Shown here: piece after piece, positions 1 to 10,396 of the stretch
Position numbering within the stretch: the first letter of the stretch is position 1
How the letters are laid out: each line of letters starts with the position of its first letter
Assembly (NCBI GenBank): GCA_030141605.1
Contig: JAQGDQ010000395.1
Location: 142,501 to 206,500 of the forward strand
DNA: 64,000 nt
Source of the DNA: Tubiluchus corallicola
Lineage: Eukaryota; Priapulida; Priapulimorpha; Priapulimorphida; Tubiluchidae
Direction of reading: 5' to 3'
The notes under the pieces: generated by a model
Told to the model about the DNA's origin: nothing
What the model saw: only the letters and a program-made list of their open reading frames with translations
Database searches by the model: none
Position numbers and translations under genes: made by a program

Positions 1-1803
1 TATCGATCAAACTCGGACTTTTCACGTTCAGCGTTGCGTCAAACTCACTAAAGTCATTTAATATACAAAACTTTCACCTTTTCGCGCCTGTGTTTTAGCC
101 ATTGACTGAGTGTCACCTGACTCTTAGCGGTTTTGAAAACGTACTGTCACAATCGATTTCTAAAATCAGTATGCAAAACCCTTCTTCTCAAGTATTGATA
201 TTTCTTAATGCACAGATAAAAGTGGTATTACGCACTTTGTTGTTGATTTGGAAAATGGAAAAAGTATTATATTCATACTCGAATAATCTTTAATGCACTC
301 AACTCATATCAAGTTTGAAAAGACGGTATTGACTGGATACTAGAAGCTGGTGCAGGGATAATATGACAGTGGAAAAGATAAGAGTCATGTTAGACTTTCG
401 ACAAAAATCACAATGCGTGTAAAACGCTAGGAGCATTAATTTAGTACTAGCAAAGGCCCCGCAAAAGATTTTGCGTATAAATACACGTGTAATCAATAAT
501 ACGCGAACATCCTACATAGTCCTCAAAAATACGCGAACATCCTGCCTATTGTTTGTTTACTTACCTAACGCAAAGCCAGCAGCAGCAGCTTTTGCTGAAT
601 TAAAGCTATAAGCAAAGTACAATGGATGACGTCACAACAATGGCATGCGTCAGCAGTTTTCTAAACGAAAATTGCCGAAAATAGAACATCTAATTAACTC
701 CTCGCTACTCCTCTCAGTGGACGTGCCCTAAAATGTAGCCTACATCATCGTGTAGCCCCGTTCTTTCTCTTTCTAAAGAGTCATATATCTCCTTCCGAGA
801 GTCCCACCAGGCGCCGCCAGAGCGTTTTTTCCGCAAGCTGTTTGGTCAAAATTTCGAAAAAATCGCGAGTTGATGTTAATACATCGACATTAATTTTCAC
901 ATACAATAGTAGTTTTACTGTAATATATATATATATTTATGTATATGATATATATACGAAGTTGAGTGAAAACTTACTTATCTCTCCCAAGTAACACTAC
1001 TGTTTTTTCAACTGTTCACTAAAACTAAAATTGAACTTTAAAATTTGAACTTTGATTGTGAAGATTATTTTGCTCCAGAACGAGACGGGCACTTAACTAC
1101 TTCAGCTGCCGACATTGACGAAACATTTAATTTTGTTTACCACACAGGAAATAGAGTTCGCTTTGTAGTGGGTAGATCAAAAAGCCCCGAGAAGGAGATG
1201 TAATTTAGGATTGAATAGTGCCAGGGAAAGCAGGCCATTTGGACACGAATCTGTTAACAAACACTCGCAGATAAATTGCACCATTGTCCAAGGGCAAAGC
1301 CATGCACTGGACTGTAAATTTCTTTTGCCTGAGACTTTTTCTGCAAACTTCACTATTCCGAGTAAAACCGTATAACCTCTTTTTGCAGGATGCTCTACAA
1401 GATGTTCACAAAACTTGCTCTTTTGGTACAACAGCGACACTTTGTGCCACCGTCTCTCCGCTGACCAGTTTACGGCTGCCCTCATATCTGAGTCATTTAC
1501 ATTGGAATTAGCATTAGCATCTACGTGCACCATTCACCTACGTCCATTATTGTGGAGCATTAATCAAGTTTGGCTTGTGCCCATTCTTTTGTGTAAAAAT
1601 CATACGCGCCTGATTACTGACTGAACAATCAATATGACTGCTATCAAGTGCAGCTGTAGCTGACAGCTTATACATGCTAATAATCAACAGTGTTTTTTAC
1701 TAATGGAAGCCTGGCAGTTTCGTCTAATATAGCCCGTCGATATACGGCGTCCTCACCTCTATTGTCTGTTATAAAGCTTATTAATCGTATTGATACAGTC
1801 ACT
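1..1803. other. gene-free AT-rich stretch
   Basis: No recognisable gene. The region holds a 16-base motif repeated near 500 and 530 (both contain ATACGCGAACATCCT), a full TGACGTCA palindrome at 627-634 and a short AT dinucleotide run near 925-955. A 118-codon minus-strand frame (1533-1177) has no motif I recognise and no matching splice or polyadenylation context, so it is not called as a gene. Confidence 0.6.
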
Positions 1804-2325
1804 GAAATGGGTACAAAACACCAGTTTAACGTGTTTACCAAAAGTTTCTTTATTCTGAAATACAATTATTAACATTTAGTTTAATTTGCATTGAGTAGAA
1901 GAAAATTAGTTGCATGATTAAATGTATTGCTATAACTAAGTACTGATATAAAAATTATGTAGACTATATTGAAATTAATTAACAATAACTTACGTTGTTA
2001 GAGCCTTTAACAGTTACAAAGACAGGAATGAGAACTCCAAGTTGCCTTAAGAACAACAATGTCACAACAATAAATTCGTAAGAAATTTACAGTCATAATG
2101 CTCATCACAGTCAGAAAAATAGAGCAATGGCGGAGAGAACCAAAAGACGGGTAAAATGTCATACAACTACTACAGCTATAGCTCACGAAAGGCCAAAATG
2201 CTAATGTATTGAAGGATAGATGCTTCAATTTTAAAAGAGTGACTACTATAAAAAACTAAATGCCTACTAAATAAACAAACAGGTGGCAGCACCATGGCAG
2301 TAATTGAAAACTAAATTAAAACCAA
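1804..2325. repeat. dispersed repeat family A, copy 1
   Basis: About 520 bp that recur in the same orientation at 17463-17985 with roughly 95% identity by eye. Similarity begins abruptly at TGAAATGG and ends in an A-rich stretch (AAACCAAAAAA). Different flanks at the two sites show separate copies rather than a local duplication. The minus strand keeps a similar 73-74 codon frame in both copies, but this looks incidental. I could not assign a transposon class: no clear terminal inverted repeats or target duplication are visible. Confidence 0.75.
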
Positions 2326-2540
2326 AAAAGTGCCTACTACACTCACATTGTCACTGTTGGTGATTGCCGTATTCTGCAGCTGTTTTTAAACAAATTGCTA
2401 TTCTACCGCTTGGAGGTATCCATTTATGCTAACACGCATATTAGCTACATGCAATTCTTGCATAAATTTCGCAAAGAAGCAGTTAAATTTAGTGATACAT
2501 CGCTTACTTGTATTGTTTGCTTTTTAGCTGTTTCTCGGTT

Positions 2541-2910
2541 GCTGAATCGTCTGGTCGTTCATTCGTAGACACATTCACTCATTCGTTCACTAATTCGCTC
2601 ACACACTCCCTTGCTCACCAGTCAGTCACTCTGTCACTCACTAGTCGCTTCCATCTCTTCTCGCTTGCTGATCATCTGGTGGCTCATTCGTAGACACATT
2701 CACTCATTTGTTCACTAATTCGCTCACACACTCCCTCGCTCACCATTCAAACACTCTGTCACTCACTAGTCGCATTCACTTTTTCTTGCTTGCTGATCGT
2801 CTGGTCGTTCATTCGTAGACACATTCACTCATTCGTTCACTAATTCGCTCACACACTCCCTCGCTCACTAGTCAGTCACTCTCTATTCACTTTTTCTCGC
2901 TGGCTAGTTT
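2541..2910. repeat. tandem repeat, about 126 bp unit, 3 copies
   Basis: Units start at about 2541, 2667 and 2792 with the motif GCTGATCGTCTGGTCGTTCA or a close variant. Each unit is itself built from shorter CACTCA/TCGTTCA-like words, so it is a nested, low-complexity C/T-rich array. No coding function is inferred. Confidence 0.8.
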
Positions 2911-2999
2911 GCTGGTGGCCGCCACCGCCGCATTTGGTTCATTGATGCTGATGTTGAATTTTGTGAAGTTATTAATGCTGCTGCAACTTTTTTGCTAAT

Positions 3000-3540
3000 A
3001 CTTGTTGTTGGCATCCTTCTGCCTCGGAAGACAATGGAGTGTGCTCTAAGAGAGTCAGTTATTGATCACATTGATGGAGCTGCAGAGTCGACTGTGGCTG
3101 AGCAGTCTGATCCTTGAACTACTGGAGTGGCCTCTCCAGGGCGCACTACCTGGGCAAGGTGTATAGAGATCCTGAGTTGCCCAGGCAACACGAACCCCCT
3201 CTCTTCCTCCCTGGTGTAGTCCAAAGGAAAGCGGAGCGATACGTTTGGCACCAGGTTGGCTGCAGGAGCTGCCGGAGTCAGTGAGCATGCTGCACTGGTC
3301 CGCCTTCGGGGCTCCACTCCTGATTTGGAAGGTTTACTCCTCTACACATAGCCGTTGGGTCACTTAACCTCATCCGCCCTCTAGCCGTTGGCTGCATGTG
3401 CAGCTCCTCCACCTAGTGTCAAGATACAGCGAGGGCATCCCGCAAGCCTACAGCACCTGGTATTCCTAGGCGGTCACCCATCCAAGTACTAACCACGCTC
3501 TACGAGAACCGGTGTTTTCAACCTGATATGGCCGTAGATA
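3000..3540 (-). mobile_element. 5S-headed SINE, copy 1
   Basis: Minus-strand SINE of about 540 bp. Its 5' head (3537-3446) is derived from 5S rRNA, its body matches copy 2 at 14108-14663, and its 3' end is an AAC-type simple tail (GTTGTTGG on the plus strand at 3004). A 9 bp direct repeat, TTTGCTAAT, lies at 2991-2999 and 3541-3549 and is the likely target duplication. The body carries a minus-strand frame conserved between copies (83 and 79 codons), which I regard as a by-product of young age. The head has lost about 24 nt relative to copy 2, so Pol III promoter activity of this copy is doubtful. Confidence 0.82.
3446..3537 (-). pseudogene. 5S rRNA-derived SINE head, internally deleted
   Basis: On the minus strand the sequence reads as 5S rRNA from near its 5' end (CTACGGCCATATCAGG) to its 3' end (GGTGCTGTAGGC). 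A gap of about 24 nt removes the segment corresponding to GTCTAATCACCGAAGTTAAG in copy 2. It is 92 nt long against about 120 nt for a real 5S gene. It belongs to the SINE and is not a ribosomal gene. Confidence 0.85.
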
Positions 3541-3549
3541 TTTGCTAAT

Positions 3550-4117
3550 TACGGCAAAGTATACTACCAACCCACTAAATAACCCACCCACTCTTAGACG
3601 CATAAAATCTATTGTCCTATTGGCAGAATTTTAAGCGTTTTAGCACAGCCTAGCATAGCTGATCGCCTTGATTTTTTCGATCAAACTTTTATAATAGCTT
3701 TAAGTCGTACGAAATGCAATATAACGTGTAAATCGATTGATGCTACTATTGCAACATCTCTCGCAGGAGCGGTTGAACATGCATGTATAGGATGAATAGT
3801 GACTGTCGTACTTACTCTTTCAATGTGCACTTTAAGTAGACCAGAAAATCTATAGGAAGTAGCAATGAGAGCTCTAGCACACCCATTTTCTGTTCACGAA
3901 AGTCTACTGCAATACTGTTGTTGAAAAAGTCTTTTTTGTGTATATTAAACTCGTTGAAACATCCTTGCATCGACTTGCTTTTTTCGGTTCAGGCAACTGA
4001 TATTATAAAGTTGCAAAGGGTTTAGATAATTTTTAAATTCGGGACTTCCTGAGTGGAATGTGACGCAAAGTTGTAGTATAACATAACTCTGAGTTGCTGC
4101 TAAACCGAAAATTCGTG
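3550..4117. other. gene-free AT-rich stretch
   Basis: No coding frame, RNA gene or repeat copy recognised between SINE copy 1 and the next TTAA-flanked element. Confidence 0.5.
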
Positions 4118-4121
4118 TTAA

Positions 4122-4813
4122 AGTACACGAAAACCCTTCATAAACATAAAGCTTAAAAAATTGTTTTGAAATTTTATATCACTTACATACTGCCTTTTTG
4201 CGTGCAGGACTTCAATCGGCAGTCACGCTGTATAAAACATGTAAATTTAAACTCCCGCGATGACCGTTAGACGCAGCCATTTTCACGACAGGTCGTTTGA
4301 AACAAGTTTAGATAACATTTTGTAAAGTTTGAAAAAATAATCAGTAGTAGTATCAGCATTCGTAGCGCACACGTCACTAACTAAGTAAAATTTAAAATTA
4401 CTGTATCTTGTCAATAAGATTAAAAATACGTTTTTTGGTTACTGAGTGGTGCACCCTGGAGGGTGAGTCAGCGAGATTTTACCAATTGGTGAAAACATTT
4501 TAAATAATTAATAATTTTCTTTTCTAGTACATGAATCTTTCTAGCAGGTAAGCAAAAATCTAAGTAATATAGATTTGCAAGGAAAGTCTTTTGAGATATA
4601 ATTTAACATTGCCTTTTCTTCCCTTGACTTACGTTTGTTACATGACGTCACGTAATGGCGACTTCGGAACAATATTGCGGGATATTTAAAATGAAAACAA
4701 ACTAAAATTCCTTTCAGTGCGAGTACGATATACGCATAAAATTGCTATAAAGTAATATAATTTTTTAAGATGATTTTTCTGAAACCTACTTCAGGTACCT
4801 CTTTTCTTGTCCT
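4122..4813. mobile_element. TTAA-flanked MITE-like element, family T, copy 1
   Basis: Bounded by TTAA at 4118-4121 and 4814-4817. The ends read AGTACACGAA (left) and, on the opposite strand at the right, AGGACAAGAA, so short terminal inverted repeats are present. The interior matches the inverted copy at 11984-12611 over most of its length and partial copies at 41608-41860 and 21925-22990. It carries a TGACGTCA palindrome (4643-4650) also seen in the copies at 12 and 41.7 kb. There is no transposase, so it is non-autonomous. TTAA target use is known for piggyBac and Kolobok superfamilies; which one applies here is undetermined. Confidence 0.78.
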
Positions 4814-4817
4814 TTAA

Positions 4818-5123
4818 GCCTATACATATAGACTTAAATCAGGGTTTATGAGATTGATTGTATATGAATTCCCTTCGCTTACCTTATTTTGGTATCAGTA
4901 TTTTTTTATTATCTCAGGTTTTACTACCTGAGTGCATCAAACTATTGCAAAATATACAAATACATTGAAATATCGAAATGAAATTTTTCAAAGAAGCGTT
5001 AATTTACAACAAAGGGAAGAATCTCTTTAAAATTTGGTCATAACAAGAGTTGTACATGCTTCTCCACGACACCTCAATATTTTTTTGTAGAAAGCTAATA
5101 TAAATTACTGTAGCGTAAACAGG

Positions 5124-5159
<36 letters not shown>

Positions 5160-5801
5160 CTTTATTTGCCATTAAAATACATTGATAATCACTGATAAAA
5201 ACTTTACAGAGATGATCAATCAGTGTTAGTTAATAAAAACTTACACTGCTAAAGGCAAATGCGTCAGTGCAATCTAAACTACTGTGCAGTAATGGAAAGT
5301 AACGACGAATAAAATCAAACATATTTACAACTATGCACAAAAAATGAAAAAAACTAAGATTTAATTAATGTGGCCGTGGATATATGAATTCTGAATTAGT
5401 GTGCATGTATTCGTACTGGAAAAGCTTAAATTTAACGCAATTTTCGCAGAATGGTTACTATTATGCGTCAACTGTCCAAACTATCTTAATCATTTTAACT
5501 CTTTGTCACACATATCAATAAGTATCATGCGACTTTTTGTGAAATTTCGATTTCTCACTCAAATAGGAATCCCAGCTTCATGCCAGTATGTATCATATAC
5601 ATTTCATGCGCATGATAAAGATTCCCCACTTCCCAGTGCATTTTCTCACTCTTTCTCTTTCACAAACTTTCCATTTACTGGCTAGATTTAGGTTAGCTTA
5701 ACTTTGGTCGCTTAGCAAAAACCATGATATCCACATCGCCTTCTAAAGTTGCCTAAACTTGACTGTAGCAGTTTTTGGATTGTGACGCAAAAGAAATTGC
5801 G
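4818..5801. other. gene-free AT-rich stretch with AT dinucleotide run
   Basis: No gene recognised. An uninterrupted AT dinucleotide run lies at about 5132-5157. A 94-codon plus-strand frame at 5401-5685 has no recognisable domain and AT-rich composition like its surroundings. Confidence 0.5.
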
Positions 5802-6310
5802 AACCTAGCCACTGGGGGGGGGGGCAAGCCAGCCCAACTCAGTGCCGGTCCCAAGCCCGGATAAATAGGGAGGGTTAGGGTCAGGAAGGGCGTCCGCCTG
5901 TAAAAACTGCGCCAAAACCTACCATGAATGAGTCGGCGAGACTTAAAGGTAAAGTCCACAAAGAAGTGGTCAGGCCCGCTCTAATCTATGGGCTGGAAGC
6001 AGCTCCTGTAAAGAAGACCGAAGAGAAGAAAATGGGGGTGGTGGAGATGAGGATGTTGAGATGGATGGTGGGAATAACAAGAAGAGATAAAATTAGAAAT
6101 AATAATATCAGAGGAACAGTAAAAGTAGTGGAAGCCTCGCAAGATTGCGATGGTATGGACACCTGAAAAGAAGAGTCGGTGAAGATCATGTGGGAAGGGA
6201 AGACATAAATGAAGAGATGGTCAACAACAGGAATGCGTGGAGAAGACTCATTCACAACGGCGACCCCGAATAGGGAAAAGCTGGGAAGAAGAAGAAGAAG
6301 AAGAAGAAGG
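5802..6310 (+). mobile_element. RTE-derived non-autonomous composite, copy 1
   Basis: Head AACCTAGCCACTGGGG, then a segment containing GGTCCCAAGCCCGGATAAAT and CAGGAAGGGCGTCC, then a fragment of the C-terminal region of an RTE-like reverse transcriptase frame (about 5940-6165, with the hallmark RMLRWMVGITRRDKIRN), then a (GAA)n tail at 6286-6309. Relative to the fuller RT fragment at 16881-17211 it lacks two internal blocks: codons just before ARLRWYGH, and the block after HVGRE up to DINEEM. The copy at 62228-62762 lacks exactly the same blocks and shares the head. The reading frame is broken. No target duplication is clear for this copy. Confidence 0.8.
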
Positions 6311-7121
6311 AGACATGACGATGCTTTGTTTACACGCTTTTCTGTTATTTTTACACGTACAGCATCATTATAGTCGTATGTAAAGCACACCACAGATGTC
6401 ATCTCAATTAAAATAAAGTCAGCAGGCAGTCTGTCCCTTCGCTGAATCTTTTTATTACGACGCAGATGGCAGTCACGTACCTAGTGGAAGAAAGAAAGAA
6501 AATCTGCATGAGCTGATGACGGTAGCGATAACGTCTGTCAGAAGCCATTCTGCAACGTCGAATATCATAATTACTAGACTGTTGTTCTCCCGACGGACCA
6601 TAAATATAGACAGACTGTACAAGCAGAATGTTGTTAGTATACGTATAAGACGCAGAAAGTCGCCCTGTGATGCAGATAAACCGTCACGCGAACCGTCCGC
6701 ATTTCCACCTATCAGAGGGCAGCATCAGTGCTGGTGGTAATCCCGAAGGGGTTCATATTTCCATGTCTTATTTACTTCTGTATCGATTTGGTCCACTGAA
6801 TTCACACACAAAAGGGACCGTAGGAAAGAAAACGTATGGGGACAACACCATTAATCCGGACAGTAGGAGCTTAGTATAATCATTAGCATGCGGCGTGTAG
6901 GCATTGGCGGGCTACCGATTATGTAAATTAACCAAATTGCATCAACAACAATTAATTAATTAATTGGGATAATTAGATTATCTCACCCACCAATAATAAA
7001 AGATGTTAACTTAACCAAAATGACTGTTTTGAAACCAAATTTATCCCAAACAAAACACTGAGCGAAAATGTTTGTAAACACGTTTGGTTTTGAATCGCAA
7101 AGTTTTGGGCTAAAAATCTTG
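6311..7121. other. gene-free stretch
   Basis: No gene recognised. The part at 6516-6880 is somewhat less AT-rich and has overlapping 70-74 codon plus-strand frames, but no known motif or exon signal convinced me. A run of TTAATTAATTAA lies near 6950. Confidence 0.45.
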
Positions 7122-7612
7122 TTGCAGGTAAAAATGTTTTGGTCCATTACCCCTTCTCAAGGTAATATATGTATTAGAAGCCACAAAATATTAGACTGTA
7201 GTTCAACAAGCTAAACTACTTTTTCCCAAGGTAGTATATGTATTAGAAGCCACAATATATTAGACTGTAGTTCAACAAGCTAGACTACTTTTTCTACTAT
7301 GACATTATATAGGTGGAACTTGTTATGTACACACGTCTCTGTTACATTTAAAATTTGACTTATAATTATACTGCTACCTTTTACTGACATTCTGGCTTTT
7401 TCTCGACTCAATATTGGACCAACAATGTATGTATGCATTTTAGCTTTTTAGTGTAACGTAGTAATCTGTAGCACTTATTTTTCCAGCACTTATTTCAGTA
7501 GTTCTGTATAGGTAGTAATTGTAGACTACAGAAAATTTGTATTTTTGCAGAATAAACTAACATAGATATGGGAACGCAACTTGGTTTGAGCGTATATATT
7601 ACAATCTAATTA
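7122..7612 (+). repeat. dispersed repeat family B, copy 1
   Basis: About 490 bp matching 44363-44775 in the same orientation, from GTTGCAGGTAAAAATGTTTT to GGTTTGAGCGTATATATTAC. This copy carries an internal 72 bp tandem duplication (AGAAGCCACAAAATATTAGA and its second version about 72 bp on) that the other copy lacks. Class unknown. Confidence 0.78.
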
Positions 7613-7899
7613 AACAAAAGTTGAATAAAGGTTAAAAATACTGTGCTGTCCTGACATTTTCCATTTTACACAACGTATTTCAGCTTTGTCTAACTTTGTG
7701 AACAATAAGTTCTTACACAAACAATAGCGCTTTTAATGGGCTATGAAAATTATCCGATGTTGGACATGCTTCATTTGGTAGTTAACGCTGTAGTGTTGCA
7801 TATTTCCTGAACTCTAGAAGCAAGTCGTTCATCATCTCGGATATTTTCTTTGTTGGACGTAGAGGGGTAGAAAATGAACAAGCTTCATTATCTTGTTCC

Positions 7900-8492
7900 A
7901 ATAAGCTTTTTCACAGTTTCGTTGTGCGCACGCGCAGTTGCTGTAGGTCAGAGCTCAGGCGCGTCTTAACTACAACCGTCACGTGACATATGTGTAAAGC
8001 AAAGCCGACTACCGCATCAGTTCAGTAACTTCAGTTGTTTTACGTGGACTTAACAATGTATTAGTCTGTGCGTAGAGTGATTTACAAGCACGATCTTGCT
8101 TGCGAACAAGAAAAAATGAACTACGTATGGTTCTAGTTAACTGTTAAAACTGTTACTATTACAATAGCTTTGACTGTGAGACGTTGTCAAGTGTACATAC
8201 ATACGTCTTAACTAGAACCGTTACGTGATATGCGTGTAAAGCAAAGCCGTCTGCCGCCTCAGTTCATAATTATGCATTAGTTTGTGCATGGAGTGATTTA
8301 CTAGCGGGATATTGCCTGGTAACAAGGAAAAATGAACTAGGTAAGGTACTAGGTAGCTGTTAAAACTGTCACTACTACAACAGCTAAGGCTGCGAGGCGT
8401 TGTCAAGTGTACACAAATGGTTTGTCTGGTATACTTAACCTTTGGCCTTATCACGATCATCATCAATCGCTGTAACTGTGAAAAATCTTATT
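7900..8492. mobile_element. TIR element family C, copy 1
   Basis: Bounded by inverted ends AATAAGCTTTTTCACAGTT (left) and the complement of AACTGTGAAAAATCTTATT (right), 18 of 19 matching. The interior is two diverged direct repeats of about 260 bp (roughly 7960-8215 and 8203-8470) sharing GTAAAGCAAAGCCG and the segment that reads on the minus strand as GTACCTTACCTAGTTCATTT. A full inverted copy is at 31878-32500 with the same dimeric structure. No transposase is encoded. No clear target duplication was found, so the superfamily is open. Confidence 0.75.
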
Positions 8493-9339
8493 TCACAAAC
8501 TTGTAACTGTTATCTGCAGACTGCTATCTCAATTCAGATCATTTGATATTTTGTTATCTCTAGATGGCGTTTTCTTATTGTTCTTATTCTCTAAAACACT
8601 TGTCAACTTAATGAAGGATTCCTGTTGGTTATCAGGGCACTTTTGACGTTCAGGAGTAGGACTAGTCCCAAGGTTTTCGATAGACATTCGAGCAATCGTA
8701 CGCTTAACTTCACCGCGCGATAAATACGACGCTGGCGAGTCGATCTGGCTTCCAAGCAGGAGAGATAAAGGCTTCAAAAACTGAGAAATCGCAACTTGAA
8801 GGAAGCCACAGATTATCCCCCCGGTAGACGCTTATCTGATGGAGAAAAGTATCCGCTTTTTGTTCAGAGCAACCGCCACCGGCGACACGTCGTAGCGTCG
8901 GAACTACAAATATGATTGATGACTTATCCATTGTTGCTACACACAGCACTCAAAGATCTACTGATTCTTGAATTGCACACGCCACGCTGATAAGGCAAAA
9001 GTTATTTATATGTAAATAAAGTGGCATCATATGTCCCGAGAGCGTGTCTTCAAGTAAACTTTAGTTGGTTTCCATGCGAATGTAATAGATTATGTACAAC
9101 ATGCTAACAGGCGTGAAGATGCCGTCTATTTAAAATTATACTACACTACAGACACAGAGTGGAACGAAAACCTACACATAGTCATAAACAAGCAAATTAG
9201 TACCAATAAAAGCAATAGCTATGTCAGTTGTTACAGATAAATAAAAGCATAATGATTTCTGTGGACTGCTCTGCGATCAACTTAGCAAAACTGCGCACAA
9301 CGTTTTGTAATATACGATATAAGCAGATTCATTAAAATG
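8493..9339. other. unassigned stretch with two minus-strand frames
   Basis: Overlapping minus-strand frames of 82 codons (8777-8529) and 79 codons (8949-8710) sit in sequence with a more balanced base composition than the flanks. I recognise no family. An exon or a degraded element is possible. The rest is AT-rich and empty. Confidence 0.35.
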
Positions 9340-9627
9340 ATGATTGTGCGTCTTGGTTGATGAAATGTCAAGCGTATGTTAAATACGAGAAAGTTCTGAC
9401 AAGTTGGAGATGTATAACAGCAATCAGCTATGAAATGATGCTCTTCATACGTATTATCTTATAAATATTTAAGACTAGCATGAGTGCTTGCATGTCATTG
9501 GCACAAAAATTTGAAAACAATTGAACGTATCTGGAAAAAAAGATAGACCATATTTACATATTTTTAGACCATATTTACATGCAGCTCCAGTCAAGTGTAG
9601 GCTGAGTTCAGACCAGATGAGCTATTC
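9340..9627. repeat. dispersed repeat family F, copy 1
   Basis: About 290 bp that recur inverted at 20567-20865. In both places the segment directly abuts an E-family TTAA-flanked element at the same TTAA, so the two loci share one older insertion junction. Confidence 0.75.
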
Positions 9628-9631
9628 TTAA

Positions 9632-10031
9632 AACAAAACCGGAACCCAATCTTAAACTCTAGGTCAAAACAATCTACTCCTTAAAACATTGAAAGCAAAC
9701 ATACTTTTTCAAAAACTGACTTTCTTGAAAGAATTATTACCACACAAACACGATTTTGCGTTCGCGCCATTAGTTTCTCGCTGTTACATGCATTTCGGAA
9801 ACGCATTGTACAAAAAATAGGCGCTGTACCTCTCAGTTCAGCTGTGTTAGTTTGTGATGAAATTATGTTAGCTTGTGATGTCATCAATAGTTATGCTCGC
9901 CCGCCGTTAATTAAGTTTTTAATCTATAATTTAATTATCAGAAATGCATTTGCAGTATTAATTCCGTTAAAATGTACACTTTTATCGGATTTGAAAATGG
10001 GGTAGTATATGAAAAATCATCCTGTCTTCCT
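9632..10031 (+). mobile_element. TTAA-flanked element, family E, copy 1 (internally deleted)
   Basis: Flanked by TTAA at 9628-9631 and 10032-10035. The left end reads AACAAAACCGG and the right end, on the opposite strand, AGGAAGACAGGATGA. It is about 400 bp against about 620 bp for the copy at 19944-20562; the middle section (AACTACACACGTTCGAC onward) is missing. It is non-coding and therefore non-autonomous. Confidence 0.78.
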
Positions 10032-10090
10032 TTAACTTAAAGATTCGGGTTTGTTTCTAAGAATACTGTATTATAATTACAAGTATTTAA

Positions 10091-10396
10091 TATTGTTTCA
10101 GTATAGCACAGTGGTTTGCATTTATAAAGCAGCTTGCCAACTATTGTTTCAGTATAGCACAGTGGTTTGCATTTATAAAGCAGCTTGCCAACTATTGTTT
10201 CAGTATAGCACAGTGGTTTGCATTTATAATGCAGCTTGCCAACTATTGTTTCAGTATAGCACAGTGGTTTGCATTTATAAAGCAGCTTGCCAACTATTTT
10301 TTCAGTATAGCACAGTGGTTTGCATTTATAAAGCAGCTTGCCAACTATTGTTTCAGTATATCACAGTGGTTTGCATTTATAAAGCAGCTTGCCAAC
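10091..10396. repeat. 51 bp minisatellite, 6 copies
   Basis: Six near-identical units of 51 bp (TATTGTTTCAGTATAGCACA and onward). Since 51 is a multiple of three, one plus-strand frame (10051-10566) stays open and reads as a 17-residue repeat; this is best explained by the unit length. Confidence 0.92.

Noticed and set aside
1177-1533. 118-codon minus-strand ORF as a gene
   Set aside because: No recognisable domain, no polyadenylation or splice context, and several overlapping frames of similar length on the other strand.
3066-3317. Conserved 79-83 codon ORF in both SINE copies
   Set aside because: Conservation is explained by both being copies of one SINE; SINEs do not encode proteins and the frame has no known domain.
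6516-6879. Small gene at 6.5-6.9 kb
   Set aside because: Two overlapping short frames with no recognised domain and no supporting signals.
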